From Nymphaea colorata (taxonomy: Eukaryota; Streptophyta; Magnoliopsida; Nymphaeales; Nymphaeaceae): 64,000 nt of DNA. Shown piece by piece: positions 54,704-64,000 of this stretch. Location of the stretch: the NCBI RefSeq assembly GCF_008831285.2, contig NC_045146.1:12105289-12169288 (forward strand). Direction: 5' to 3'. Under the pieces are notes generated by a model. It was not told the DNA's origin and did no database searches. It worked only from the letters and a program-made list of their open reading frames with translations. Position numbers and translations under genes: made by a program. Numbering within the stretch: position 1 is the stretch's first letter; each line of letters opens with the position of its first letter.

Positions 54704-55228
54704 TTAAACAGATTCCACATGCTTACCTACATGTACAAAAATGCTGGAAAAGCAATCGCTGCAGCTGTAGCAGCAATGCCGGATCTCCCTGCGGCAAACG
54801 CGACAGGAGGTGCCTGCAGGTGCGCGGAACAGCAGCTTAAGTTGGTGCTTTCGGTGGTTTGGTTTTTGTGCCCTCAGAGGCAGGTTAACGCATGGCAGAT
54901 GGGCGTCGAAATTGCAAGTCTGACAGCGGTAATTGAACCCTGTGTCACGCTTACCGCATATGTCGCAATAGAAAATGCCGTCATTGTAGGCGGGTCTATA
55001 ACGAAGCTGGAGCTGGTGCTTCTGGTGGAAAGGGTGCGCAAGCGACGGCGGCATAAGGCCGCAGGGGCGGTGGAGGAAGAAACCGCAGTTGCGGCAACCG
55101 AAAAGGTCGTCCCCCGGTCTGAAGGAGAGGCCGCATGCACGGCACTTTGCTTCCCGCACGTTGATCTCCATTGTTCCCATTATTTCCAGTGGGTGGTCGT
55201 GGGATCCGTGGTTAAAAGTGCACGCCAT
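54704..55228 (-). CDS. DC1-domain (cysteine/histidine-rich C1) protein, copy A
   Basis: An intronless gene of 174 residues. It carries two clear DC1 units, around CRACGLSFRPGDDLFGCRNC and CDICGKRDTGFNYRCQTC, plus a third partial unit (CRVCRREIRHCCYSCSDC). The unit pattern, with histidine before paired cysteines and a hydrophobic HRPC/HLPC close, matches plant DC1 proteins implicated in stress and defence, probably binding zinc. The ATG at 55228 was chosen because it is the first one conserved in copy B; the longer frame start at 55279 lies in sequence with indels between copies. A TATA-like sequence (ATAAATAG on minus, near 55310-55318) lies upstream. The C-terminus diverges from copy B and may have shifted frame. 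Confidence 0.8.
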   Translation of the reverse strand: MACTFNHGSHDHPLEIMGTMEINVREAKCRACGLSFRPGDDLFGCRNCGFFLHRPCGLMPPSLAHPFHQKHQLQLRYRPAYNDGIFYCDICGKRDTGFNYRCQTCNFDAHLPCVNLPLRAQKPNHRKHQLKLLFRAPAGTSCRVCRREIRHCCYSCSDCFSSIFVHVGKHVESV

Positions 55229-55308
55229 CGCTGGCCACTTAGTAAGGTCCCGAGCTCTTCCAATGGATGCAGTGCTCAACTGGTGGATCGGATGCGAGAC
55301 TGGCTCCT

Positions 55309-55318
55309 CTATTTATCG
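55309..55318 (-). promoter_or_regulatory. TATA-like box of DC1 copy A
   Basis: The minus strand reads GATAAATAG about 80 bp before the start. The matching position in copy B (near 61903-61910) reads TTAAATAG. Confidence 0.4.
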
Positions 55319-55499
55319 AGAGCGAGCGCTAACTTCTTCTTTGGATCATACCTTTCTTCGTGTGAATTTCTTCCTCACTTGGCCCAACGACTCAGTCTTC
55401 CCATTAAATAAATAGTGTACCGGATGCAGTAGTCTTGTTTAATGTCCCAAAAGAGGGTTGGTGATTCTGAAATAAACTCCATCCCAAAAGTTGGAAAGC

Positions 55500-55750
55500 T
55501 AGGGAGGGTGCTTAGGCTTCTTTCTAGATATGAACTTTTAATATAAATTTTTCCAATGATTTTGCCAAGTCCCCCTCAAGTCATAAATGAGCAAAGACAA
55601 GCATGACCACATGGCCATCGCCAGGCCACAAAAAACCAACCTCGACCCATGTCCAGGATCCATACCCGAAGTTTCAACAAGCCCACATGGGCTTGCTATA
55701 GACCGGGTCTCAAGATCGTGTTGGGGACATGCATACATCGTTAAAAAGCA
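55500..55750. repeat. Local repeat family, copy C1
   Basis: It contains GATTTTGCCAAGTC, CTCAAGTCATAAATGAGCA and CTCGACCCATGTCCAGGATC, motifs shared with C4. It ends near the CAAGATCGTGTTGGG / CATGCATACATCG segment. Confidence 0.65.
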
Positions 55751-55859
55751 TAAAGCTGCCAGTTTCGCATGGAGTATAATTTGCTTATTTCCATATTAAT
55801 ACCTCAATCGCCAGCTAACTATTTATTACATATTTGATTGAGGACGTAGATGTCCGGCA

Positions 55860-56010
55860 ACCCATCGGTCAGTCAGTCAAGACCCAAGTCGAAGACCCGT
55901 ATCCAGAATTTTACCCCCAGTTAACAAGTGACATGGGCTCCCCGCTCTAGCCAGACCGGGTCAAGATCGTAGGCGTGTATCCATCATTAAAGAACATGTA
56001 TAATGATATC
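55860..56010. repeat. Local repeat family, copy C2 (partial)
   Basis: It shares the AAGACCCGTATCCAGAATTT, AGACCGGGTCAAGATCGT and GTATCCATCATTAAAGAAC blocks with C3 and C5. Confidence 0.6.
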
Positions 56011-56019
56011 GTATCTCCA

Positions 56020-56600
56020 AGTGTTGCTGGCCACCAGCAGCTCCAATCGCGACGTTTCTTGCTTGCGGGATGCCATGCTAATAATGAAACACGTCTGGAC
56101 TTTATTATTGGACTGCCTACTAAATCGAACATCCGAGTTTAGTTAGGGAAGACATTCTTAAGATTACTATCACAATAAGTTATTTATGAACTTAAACTAT
56201 TTTCTGTTATGCAAAGCACCGGAGATAAAATAAATGAATGAGTTAATACGATTAATACGCAAGCATTTTCTCGAACGATATGCAAAGTAGTGATAAAATT
56301 TGTAGTAAAGGTTGTTATGGGTGTGTAGTAAAAGAAGGAGGATGTTTTTATAATTAAAAAAAAAAGAAAGAACATGGTCTACATTTATTGAGAGAGCAAG
56401 AGCAAGCTCTTTTTCATCCCATGTGGCCCCACATCCCCACGACTTGGTCATATTGGGAAGAGACGAGTACTGGTTCAGCAGTGAGAGCTAATGAGAGTCG
56501 GACTCAAGAGCTTTTTACCTTGGATCTCCTATCAGAGGTAAAGGGACACACAAAGCTTACAATGTGTGGATATGGTGACCGGTGACGGACTAAAACCCTT
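56020..56600. other. Spacer within the duplicated region
   Basis: No gene or repeat could be supported between repeat copies C2 and C3. Confidence 0.4.
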
Positions 56601-56619
56601 TTACTCAGCAAAGTAAGTT

Positions 56620-56976
56620 GAGGATGGAGATATTTCAGCATTAATTTCAATAAAGCTGTTGACGGCTACGCGATCTGCCCAAGCTGTGGGATGTCAAAAT
56701 GCATCGATAGGAGAGCGTTCCGCCTTAGAGTGAAGCACGAGTATTTGATTCACTAAATTAGATTATCTCCAGCCCAATCTCAAAGAATTTTAACCATTTC
56801 CAATTGTTCTTCATTGAAAGGGTCCCCTTCCCCATAAATAACATATGACCATCCACATCGACGTCGCCATCCTCAGACCTTGACCCATGTCCGAGAGCCG
56901 TATTCTGAATTTCACCCACGGCAGACCTGGTCAAGATCGTCCAGGGAACGCGCATCCATCATTGAAGCACAATAAT
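56620..56976. repeat. Local repeat family, copy C3
   Basis: It contains GAGGATGGAGATATTTCAGC, GCCATCCTCAGACCTTGACC, GGTCAAGATCGTCCAGGGAA and CATCCATCATTGAAGCAC. These blocks recur in the same order in C5. Confidence 0.7.
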
Positions 56977-57558
56977 TGGAGGGATTCAATGTATGGACCA
57001 CATAACTATTGTGCAAAGCAAGTTGCATTGGGGCACGACAGTAAAGTCAAGCTTCATCTGTTCTCTCAGTTTGTAGATCACTCAATCACTTATTTATACA
57101 CATTAGTAACGGAAAGGTCAGGAAACCAATTCTATAAGGAAAAAAAAAAAGATAGCCATCAAAGTCCCATTAATGAGAAAGTTCTGTAACTTAAAAATAT
57201 TTTTCATTTCTACAAAAAAAAAAGTGTAGATGAAAGTCAAATGGGTACTCTAATTGAGAATTTTCCTTGTGACTAAGGTCTCTAAAAAAAGAAGATGAAA
57301 GTCAAATGGGGAAGACCTAACATGGGACATGTTCCAAAAAAGTGTAACTTTCAATCACTTATTATGTACGTGTCAATCACAGTCTGGTAGGGAGGCCTTG
57401 TCAATTAGTCAATCAATTTGATGAAATTGAGAAAAACAAAAGGAAAAAAAAAAAAAGATAAACTTTCTTCCTTAAGTTCAAACTCATGATGGATCCCAAG
57501 AACGTTCACAGAGCTCGGGGCTCTTATGTGCATTTTCGTCTTTCTCTTTTAAAAAAAA

Positions 57559-57684
57559 ACAGAAATGCTTTATCGAATACTAGCTACAGAAGAATTCGTG
57601 ATGCTGGAATGATATATGGCTTTTATAGTACTTTGTAGAAATGCTAACTTGTTTCATTACAGAAATGCTTTATCGAATACTAGC
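57559..57684. repeat. 26-bp exact direct repeat at 100-bp spacing
   Basis: The 26 bases at 57559-57584 (starting ACAGAAATGCTTTATCG) recur exactly at 57659-57684. Confidence 0.85.
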
Positions 57685-57884
57685 CATTAGGTGATATTCT
57701 CTTAATGTCCTTTCATTGGGCCATGATCTATAGGAATCAGCAGCAAATGATAAATCTAAGGTTTTGAGATTGGACATCTCTCTCACATTGTTTTGAAAAA
57801 ATAATTATAGACAGAATGATTATATTTTACAATGACTCACAACATTTGTAAATAAGTACTTTTATCTTATGTACAAGTAAAACA

Positions 57885-57886
<2 letters not shown>

Positions 57887-57924
<38 letters not shown>
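57887..57924. repeat. (AAT)n microsatellite
   Basis: About 12 AAT/TAA units. Confidence 0.9.
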
Positions 57925-57926
<2 letters not shown>

Positions 57927-58515
57927 AACCAAATGATAATCTCAAGATAAGAGAAAGACACCAATTTTAATATGGAAAACCATCTCAAAATAAAGGTAAA
58001 AACCATGAGGTTGAGACCAACCCAACAACGAGCAACCCTACAACAAATCCACTATGTAAAATGAAAACTGCTACTTCTAAGAAGGCAGTATATAATGCCT
58101 ACATTTCAAAAGCCTAATAATCATAAAAATAATGAAACAATGAAGCAAAAGAAAAAAAAAAAGAAAGAATATCACCTAATTGAGAGTGATAATATATCGC
58201 AACAAAAAGTATGGTTTTCTTGCCCGTATCTTCAATAAACGAAGAGAAAAAGAATCAAAGAAAAAACTCAAACAGTAATGAAATCATTTGCCTTCTCAAT
58301 CTCTTTTTCTCTCTCTTCTAAATCTCTCTAATGGCTTCAAAAATCATTAGAGAACAAGAACTATACCTCCCATTCTTTCGTTCTCCTAAAGGAGCACCAA
58401 CAAACAAAAGAAGAAGCTCTCAAACTCAGCCACGCACCAAAATAGGCTCCCCCTTTTCTTGAAGCCCTTAACCTCTTCATTTTTGTCAAGTACGGGTGAG
58501 CTTTTTTGTCGTTTC

Positions 58516-58543
58516 AAGTGTTGGGTCTGAATACCCAACACTT
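58516..58543. repeat. Perfect 11-bp inverted repeat with 6-nt loop
   Basis: AAGTGTTGGGT (58516-58526) pairs perfectly with ACCCAACACTT (58533-58543). Confidence 0.85.
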
Positions 58544-58588
58544 TGATCTTTCATCGGAAAATTTTCGTCGGAAGCACACAGTGGCAGC

Positions 58589-58724
<136 letters not shown>

Positions 58725-59761
58725 TGACGCCTTGGGCTTTCAAAGCCCAACAAATACACAGATAATGCCGAAGAAACCCACCTCCAGCCGTCGAGGGTTT
58801 GAGGTATTGCTTTGAAAGCCTCCGTGGCCATGAAACCCTCGAAAGTGCCATGGAACCTTAGACTTTGCTGGCACTGTCGGACATATGTGTGTGTGAGAGA
58901 GAGAGTCAGTATCGTCAGCATGGTGAGAGAGAAACATACTGTCATCCGTGTGGTGTTTGCATATCACCAGAAAAAAGAAAAAGGTCGACCACCTTAGCGG
59001 TCGGTCATGGCAAGGAGAGGGAGAGAGCAAAAAAATGCCATCAAACAATGTTTTTTAAAACCCTCAGTTCTCAAGATTAACGGATCTATAATATGAGCAA
59101 CTTAAATAAGCTCCCGGTCTTAGACCTAAGGCTATCAAACATAACCTAAGTTAATAAGAATTGCCTTTTCTGTTAATGATTTTTCCGTTTTTGATTTGAG
59201 GTAGAGACTTGGTCCCCGGACTGTTTATCCGGTTCGCCATACACCATGCTATTACCTGTAACGTTGCTTATTAAGTATTGGCTAATATATATGCTGCCGA
59301 CCATATAGTTTATTGTTGCTGATACACGACTTTATGCATGTTGGTAGTGTATATAAAAGCCGCAGATTCTTTTTTGGTCGATGTAGAAAATTTCACCGTA
59401 AGTTCCTAATTTCAAAACTTAAAAAAATTGAGTGAAGAGTACTGGGGACTCGTCCAACAGAGTGGCTTAGTTATTGTTGGCTTTGCATGCATGGAAAAAA
59501 ATCCATCTTCTGAATATTTTTTTTTTCTTTCAAGAAAATTTATCTAAGAAATGTCAGAACCTAATTACTGAGATAGAGTATATATAGGAGAAGCAAATTA
59601 CATCAAATCCAGATACGTTACAACACCTCGCAGAATGGAAGAAAAACTACGCACGAACAAGAAGACATCAGCAGTAGTCATGGCAAGTTCCTCAAATTCA
59701 AACGGCACGGCACACTATTGCTTCCTTTATCACACCAACACAGTTGAGGGAAAAAGGTCGG

Positions 59762-60079
59762 TCAGGCACCCTCGCCCATCCTTGCCATATGCTCGAAAGC
59801 CAAAGATCTAGCCTCCTTTTGGAAGGCAATATCAACGTAACCGCCGAAACCCTGGCCGAAGCTGCTCATGTCATCACCGAAGTCGTCGTCGTCGTCGACG
59901 TCGTCGCAGTCGTCGTCGCCATCTTGAACGTCGTGATCTTCTCCGTCCCCATTGCCTAACCAACCAAGAATTTGATGCCCAGTTTCGTGATCTTCTCCGG
60001 CCCCATCGCCAAACCAACCAAGAATTTGATGCCCGGTTTGGATCACATTGCATAACGCTGAGACTCTCATAATGGCCAT
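59762..60079 (-). CDS. Small acidic hypothetical protein
   Basis: The frame from the ATG at 60079 (MAIMRVSALCNVIQTGHQ) encodes about 105 residues. It has a duplicated TGHQILGWFGDG / TGHQILGWLGNG segment, an aspartate run (DDVDDDDDFGDD), then a tail with RSLAFEHMARMGEGA. A splice-acceptor-like CAG precedes it, so it could be a terminal exon. Homologous sequence is present but disrupted in copy A. No family is recognised. Confidence 0.3.
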   Translation of the reverse strand: MAIMRVSALCNVIQTGHQILGWFGDGAGEDHETGHQILGWLGNGDGEDHDVQDGDDDCDDVDDDDDFGDDMSSFGQGFGGYVDIAFQKEARSLAFEHMARMGEGA

Positions 60080-60705
60080 TCCCTGAGAAGATATTTGGCA
60101 AGGAGGATAATATTGAGTATGTTCTAAAAATACAGTATTCATATTGAGTATGTTCTGAAAATACAGTGTTCGTAAATGCTAATTCCCAATATGCCAGCGA
60201 TTTTCTTGCGTCCAAAAACTTGCTGTTGGGCTTTTCAACTAAGTATAATGGATGACCTCTCAAGAGTAATCCTTGTTCCTCTATATCACGCTTTGAAGTG
60301 AGGTTTCAAAGCGTCAACCACACTATGTTTTAGTTAACAATTCGAAAATTGCAGCGACATGATTTACTGATCATAAGGTTTTGTTCACACACACGGACAC
60401 ACAAAAGGAAGGTCTACGACCATTAATTCCGTTGTCTTAACCTTTACCCAGCATGTTCTAAAACTGCCAAAACTGGAGAAACCTATGTGTATGTATCTGC
60501 AGGTTTATTGACATGTGAACTTTGTGACATCCCATCAACTTAAACTTGAAAATCACACACCGCCATATGGGAAATATATGGGGAACTATTTTTTGTGAAA
60601 ACTGGTAAATAAAAATTAACTTTCTAACCTTTAATATTAGTGACAACTTATTTACCATCCAATGATGCTTGAACTGAACTCAAGGTGATTGAGGATTTCA
60701 ACTCC

Positions 60706-60806
<101 letters not shown>

Positions 60807-61287
60807 AAGTTTTGTCCGTCCTGTTTGGTGGGGCCCTGTTGGTTATTGGAGCCCTGTTGGGGGCCTTGTTGGTTATTGGAACGTCCTGTCCTGGGTTGTT
60901 CCTTGAGGCACTCTGTCATGGAACAACATAATGCAAATTCATTCAAAAGTTATGGGATAGATTAAACTCATACTTGAATATAAGGAAACTGAAGAATAAG
61001 AAAGTATGAGCCAATAAACACGGTAAATCATGTTAAACGGAGTTCAATATATCCAATGACCAGAAAGAGGGAGTTAAGACGTTCTAATTTAAGAAAGTTA
61101 AAGTTTCATTGCCCGGCGGCATGAATCTTTGTTAACATAGAGTGGGAAGTGTTGTCGTGACTCCAAGTCTCTTGTTCAAAAATTATACTAGATGGAGGAC
61201 GGACCGACTCCAAATTCGACGGTAAAGAAAATTTCCTGGTGGCCACCGAGAATGATATGCATAAGGCTCCTAACATAATTAAACAGT

Positions 61288-61797
61288 TCACCTACTTGGG
61301 TGGAGTAAAAAGCTGCAAGGGCTGCAGCTGTAGCAGCAATAGTGGATCTGAAGGCCGCAAAAGCCACAGGAGGTGCCTCCCATGGCAGGTGGGCGGAACA
61401 GGAGCTGAAGTCGGTGCTGGTGGGCTGGGCTGCGTGCCTTCGAAGGCAGGTTAACGCATGGCACATGGGCGTCGAATCGGCAAGCCTGACAGCCGTAATT
61501 GAACCCTTTGCCACTGTTCCCGCATATGTAGCAGGAGAAAATGCCGTCATTGTAGGCGGGTGTATAACGAAGCTGGAGTTGGTGCTGGGGATGCGCAGGG
61601 TTCTTAAGTGACGTTGGCATAAAGCAGCAGGACCGGTGGAGGAAGAAACCGCAGCTGCGGCAACCGAAAAGGTCGACGTTCTCTGATTTGAAGGGTAGGT
61701 CGCATGCACGGCAATTTACCGCCCTCACGCTGGTGTCCATTGTTCCGATATGTTGCAGCTGGTGGTCATGGGATCCGTGCCGAATCGTTTCCGCCAT
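61288..61797 (-). CDS. DC1-domain (cysteine/histidine-rich C1) protein, copy B
   Basis: An intronless gene of 169 residues and the paralogue of 54704-55228. Conserved units include CRACDLPFKSENVDLFGCRS, CYICGNSGKGFNYGCQAC and a partial third unit CGFCGLQIHYCCYSCSPC. The copies differ by many substitutions and small indels, and the C-terminal tail is shorter here (LLHPSR). The ATG at 61797 is the one shared with copy A; the upstream frame start at 61863 lies in the untranslated leader. Function is inferred from the family only. Confidence 0.8.
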   Translation of the reverse strand: MAETIRHGSHDHQLQHIGTMDTSVRAVNCRACDLPFKSENVDLFGCRSCGFFLHRSCCFMPTSLKNPAHPQHQLQLRYTPAYNDGIFSCYICGNSGKGFNYGCQACRFDAHVPCVNLPSKARSPAHQHRLQLLFRPPAMGGTSCGFCGLQIHYCCYSCSPCSFLLHPSR

Positions 61798-61941
61798 CGC
61801 TAGCCACTTAGTAATAAGGTCGATCCTCTGAGGTCCCGAGCTATTCCAATGGATGCAGCACAATAGTGCTCAACTGGTGGATCAGATGGGAGACTGGCTC
61901 CTCTATTTAACGAGAGCGAGCGCTAAGTTCTTCTTCGAATC

Positions 61942-61975
61942 ATACCTTTCTTGGCCTTTTGGCTAAGATCGAGTG
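61942..61975 (+). ncRNA. Truncated U2 snRNA-like 5' fragment
   Basis: The first 34 nt of plant U2 snRNA are matched with about two differences (ATACCTTTCTTGG, then CCTTTTGGCTAAGATCGAG). The match stops abruptly and the rest of U2 is absent. No upstream sequence element of the plant snRNA type was recognised, so this is a fragment, not a functional gene. It lies just upstream of DC1 copy B on the opposite strand. At the corresponding place copy A has the ATACCTTTCTT start but lacks the next 20 or so bases. Confidence 0.65.
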
Positions 61976-62028
61976 AATTTCTTCATCACTTGGCCCTCAC
62001 CCCAACGACTCGGTCATCCCATTAAATT

Positions 62029-62935
62029 TATTGGTAAATAATTGTATCGTAGGGACGGTTCAGTTAGGGCGTCGAAGCTGCTTCAACTGTCCTACTTCAT
62101 CAAGAAAAAAAAGACTATTCTGCTAGGACAGAACTGAAGTTTTCTTTATGAGGAGTTGAATTAAAATTCCTAAATTTTGAATGGGGCCAAAATACCATTT
62201 TTTAAATTTTTTTATAAAACAAGTCAAAATTTTCTAAACTTTAGATGTAAAATTTTTAAATAAAAAATTTTGAGGTGGGGGCCAAGGCCCATGTCGCCCC
62301 CGTTGACTCGGCCCCTACTTCTTAGGGACCAAATATCTCACCCTCCCCACACACTTGAGAGGGAAAGGGACAAGGGTAGGGTCTGGTTCTTCCTTCCCAA
62401 GAGAGGAAAGGAAAAGTCATAGGCCTCCAACTGGGTCACTAGAATGTCTATGTTGCCATGTCATGGCTAAATACCAAAAAAAAAAAAAAAAAAAGTTAAG
62501 GGTCGCCTTCTAATCTGCAGTTCTGCACCTCACTTAAAATCTCCCAAATTGCTTTCTCACAGGGATCGACTACTTATAGAGCCCCAGGGTTCGTTGTCTT
62601 GTAAACTCTACTTTTACCCAAGTTTCTTCGACTGTTAATCCGAAAGCAATCGTCATTCTTTATAACCTACAAAATATACTCATTGATCAATTTATTTGGG
62701 AATGTACATGATTTTTTTTTAAAAATTTTGTAAAATTTGAAAAAAATCCAAGTTACCGAACTGCTTGTGATCCTAATTGCAACTCAAATTTAATTCCTAT
62801 TGATGTGTCCAGATAAGCTTGTGCAGGAGGTTTTAGACCTTTAGGTTTTGAACCAGAACTTTGAAGGTCTGTATATTAATGTTACTCATGCCACAGTTTA
62901 GAAAAACCAAAAAGAGATGAAAGTTTTTCTGTAAA
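62029..62935. mobile_element. Insertion of about 0.9 kb absent from copy A
   Basis: Copy A reads CCCATTAAATAAATAGTGTA continuously. In copy B the two halves are separated by about 0.9 kb containing an A20-like tract near 62480 and a GGCCC-rich stretch near 62280. A GTAAATA repeat appears near both ends. It could be a non-autonomous element, but no terminal repeats or domains were found to classify it. Confidence 0.4.
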
Positions 62936-63184
62936 TAAATAGTGTACCGGATGCAATAGTCTTGTTTAATGTCCTAAAAGAGGGTTGGTGATACTCAAAT
63001 AATGACCATCCACATTGATTTTTAACCGTCACATGACACCAGGTTGGAAAGCTAGGGAGGTTGGATTCTCGCAAACTTTGGTTAGGCTCTTTTCTGCAAT
63101 GCCAACGTGCCGTGACATCTGATGATCAATTGTCCATCGGAACATTCTCAAACCAAGGAGTGAAGACGATGCATGGTGGCCTTG

Positions 63185-63400
63185 AACATCCACATTTGAG
63201 GAAGGGGGATACTTCAGCATTAACTTTATCTGATTTGGTAAATTGGATCCTTGCAAGCCCATTCCAGATATGAAATATTAACATATACTTTTCCAATAAT
63301 TTTGCCAAGTCGCCCCTCAAGTCATAAATGAGCATGACCACTCACACATCGACGTGGAACTAACGTCGACCCATGTCCAGGATCCATACCCGAATGTTGA
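63185..63400. repeat. Local repeat family, copy C4
   Basis: It shares the GATACTTCAGCATTAA-like opening, AAATTGGAT, GCAAGCCCAT, ATTTTGCCAAGTC and TCGACCCATGTCCAGGATCC blocks with C1 and C5, and abuts C5 head to tail. Confidence 0.65.
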
Positions 63401-63671
63401 GGATGGAGATATTTCAGAATTAGTTTTAATAAAGATATTGGGGCAGTATTTGATGTATTAAATTGGATAATTGCAAGCCCACTCTGGATATAAACTTCAA
63501 TGTTTTCCATACCCTCTTCAATAAATGGGGTAGGACTTAGAAGGGACCAAACTGTACGCGCTTTGTCCACGAATGACCGAAGACCAGCCCCGTCAACATG
63601 GCCATCCTCAGACCTCGACCCATATCCAAGACCCGTATCCATCGTCCAGGGAGCATGCATCCATCATTGAA
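63400..63671. repeat. Local repeat family, copy C5
   Basis: It contains GAGGATGGAGATATTTCAG, AAATTGGATAATTGCAAGCC, GCCATCCTCAGACCTCGACC and CATCCATCATTGAAGCAC. The region between the last two blocks is shorter than in C3. Confidence 0.7.
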
Positions 63672-64000
63672 GCACAGCCACACATGGTCCGTCCTCTTTA
63701 GTTTTTCTTTTCATGGTTTTATGGTTTCTATTTTGTCATTTTCAAAACCTATTATTTTCCACTTTTATCGGAAGTATCTTGATGATTACACACCCTCGTG
63801 CATGCAATGCAACTAGCTTCAATCCAATTCTGCATGAGTTGGGCAAAAGTATGGATCCACGCACAAGAGAATATTATTAGAATTGAGAATCCCAACTTGC
63901 ATGGATCCAAGTAGCAGCACGGTCATTACACTCTATGATCTTAACGGCATGAAACCATAGACTGATTCAAACTCTAGATGCATTTCTCGACGTGTTTGGA
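63672..64000. other. Terminal intergenic sequence
   Basis: Nothing recognisable; a repeat-adjacent stretch without coding signal. Confidence 0.4.

Larger units (their letters stand above)
52455..55740. repeat. Diverged duplicated segment, copy A
   Basis: Ordered blocks match copy B (59155-63400): TAATAGCAATTGCC at the left, the sequence around 52825-52900, the small ORF remnant, the block at 53570-53780, the DC1 gene, and the block at 55407-55740. Differences include indels and many substitutions, so the duplication is not recent. Confidence 0.8.
57000..58500. other. AT-rich intergenic region
   Basis: No supported gene. It holds a 26-bp direct repeat at 57559/57659 and an AAT microsatellite at about 57887-57924. 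Confidence 0.5.

Noticed and set aside
54719..55411. 230-residue plus-strand ORF opposite DC1 copy A
   Set aside because: It is the antisense shadow of the DC1 gene; the Cys/His pattern is only on the minus strand.
61942..62120. A complete U2 snRNA gene
   Set aside because: Homology ends after about 34 nt; the branch-binding and Sm regions are missing and no plant snRNA upstream element was recognised.

Overview
The window is nuclear DNA of a flowering plant. The evidence is intron-rich genes with GT-AG junctions, plastid GAPDH subunit B with a transit peptide, a PILS auxin carrier, a plant-type IRE1, a Kunitz inhibitor, DC1 zinc-finger genes, a Ty1/copia element and many dinucleotide microsatellites. 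The lineage below angiosperm level cannot be fixed from this sequence alone. All exon boundaries were assigned by hand from splice signals, phase and family conservation. The exons of the four multi-exon genes sum to whole codons.

Layout. 1-5.4 kb: gene-poor, with microsatellites and a pyrimidine-rich stretch. 5.5-10.3 kb (+): PILS-family carrier, 10 coding exons. 12.1-24.7 kb (-): DIS3/RRP44 exosome RNase, 24 coding exons, convergent with PILS, including one GC-AG intron. 28.3-32.9 kb (+): GAPB, 9 exons, with the redox-regulated C-terminal extension. 35.4-41.0 kb (+): IRE1, 7 exons, preceded by a possible 31-codon upstream ORF. 43.9-49.2 kb (+): a recently inserted Ty1/copia retrotransposon with 551-bp LTRs that differ at six sites, a GATTT target duplication and one in-frame stop in its polyprotein. 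It sits inside a host reading frame that is open on both sides of the target site. 49.6-50.3 kb (+): intronless Kunitz-type (miraculin-like) inhibitor. 52.4-63.4 kb: two diverged copies of a segment of several kb, each carrying a minus-strand DC1 gene and a small ORF or remnant, surrounded by copies of an unnamed repeat of about 250 bp. The second copy also holds a 34-nt match to the 5' end of U2 snRNA and an insertion of about 0.9 kb.

The genes do not form one pathway. They are independent housekeeping or signalling genes: ER auxin transport, nuclear RNA decay, the Calvin cycle and the unfolded-protein response. The right-hand third is accessory and repeat-rich. I found no clear case for a wholly new system. 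The strongest leads are the exon broken by the retrotransposon, the uORF before IRE1, the local repeat family with the DC1 duplication, and the U2-derived fragment.
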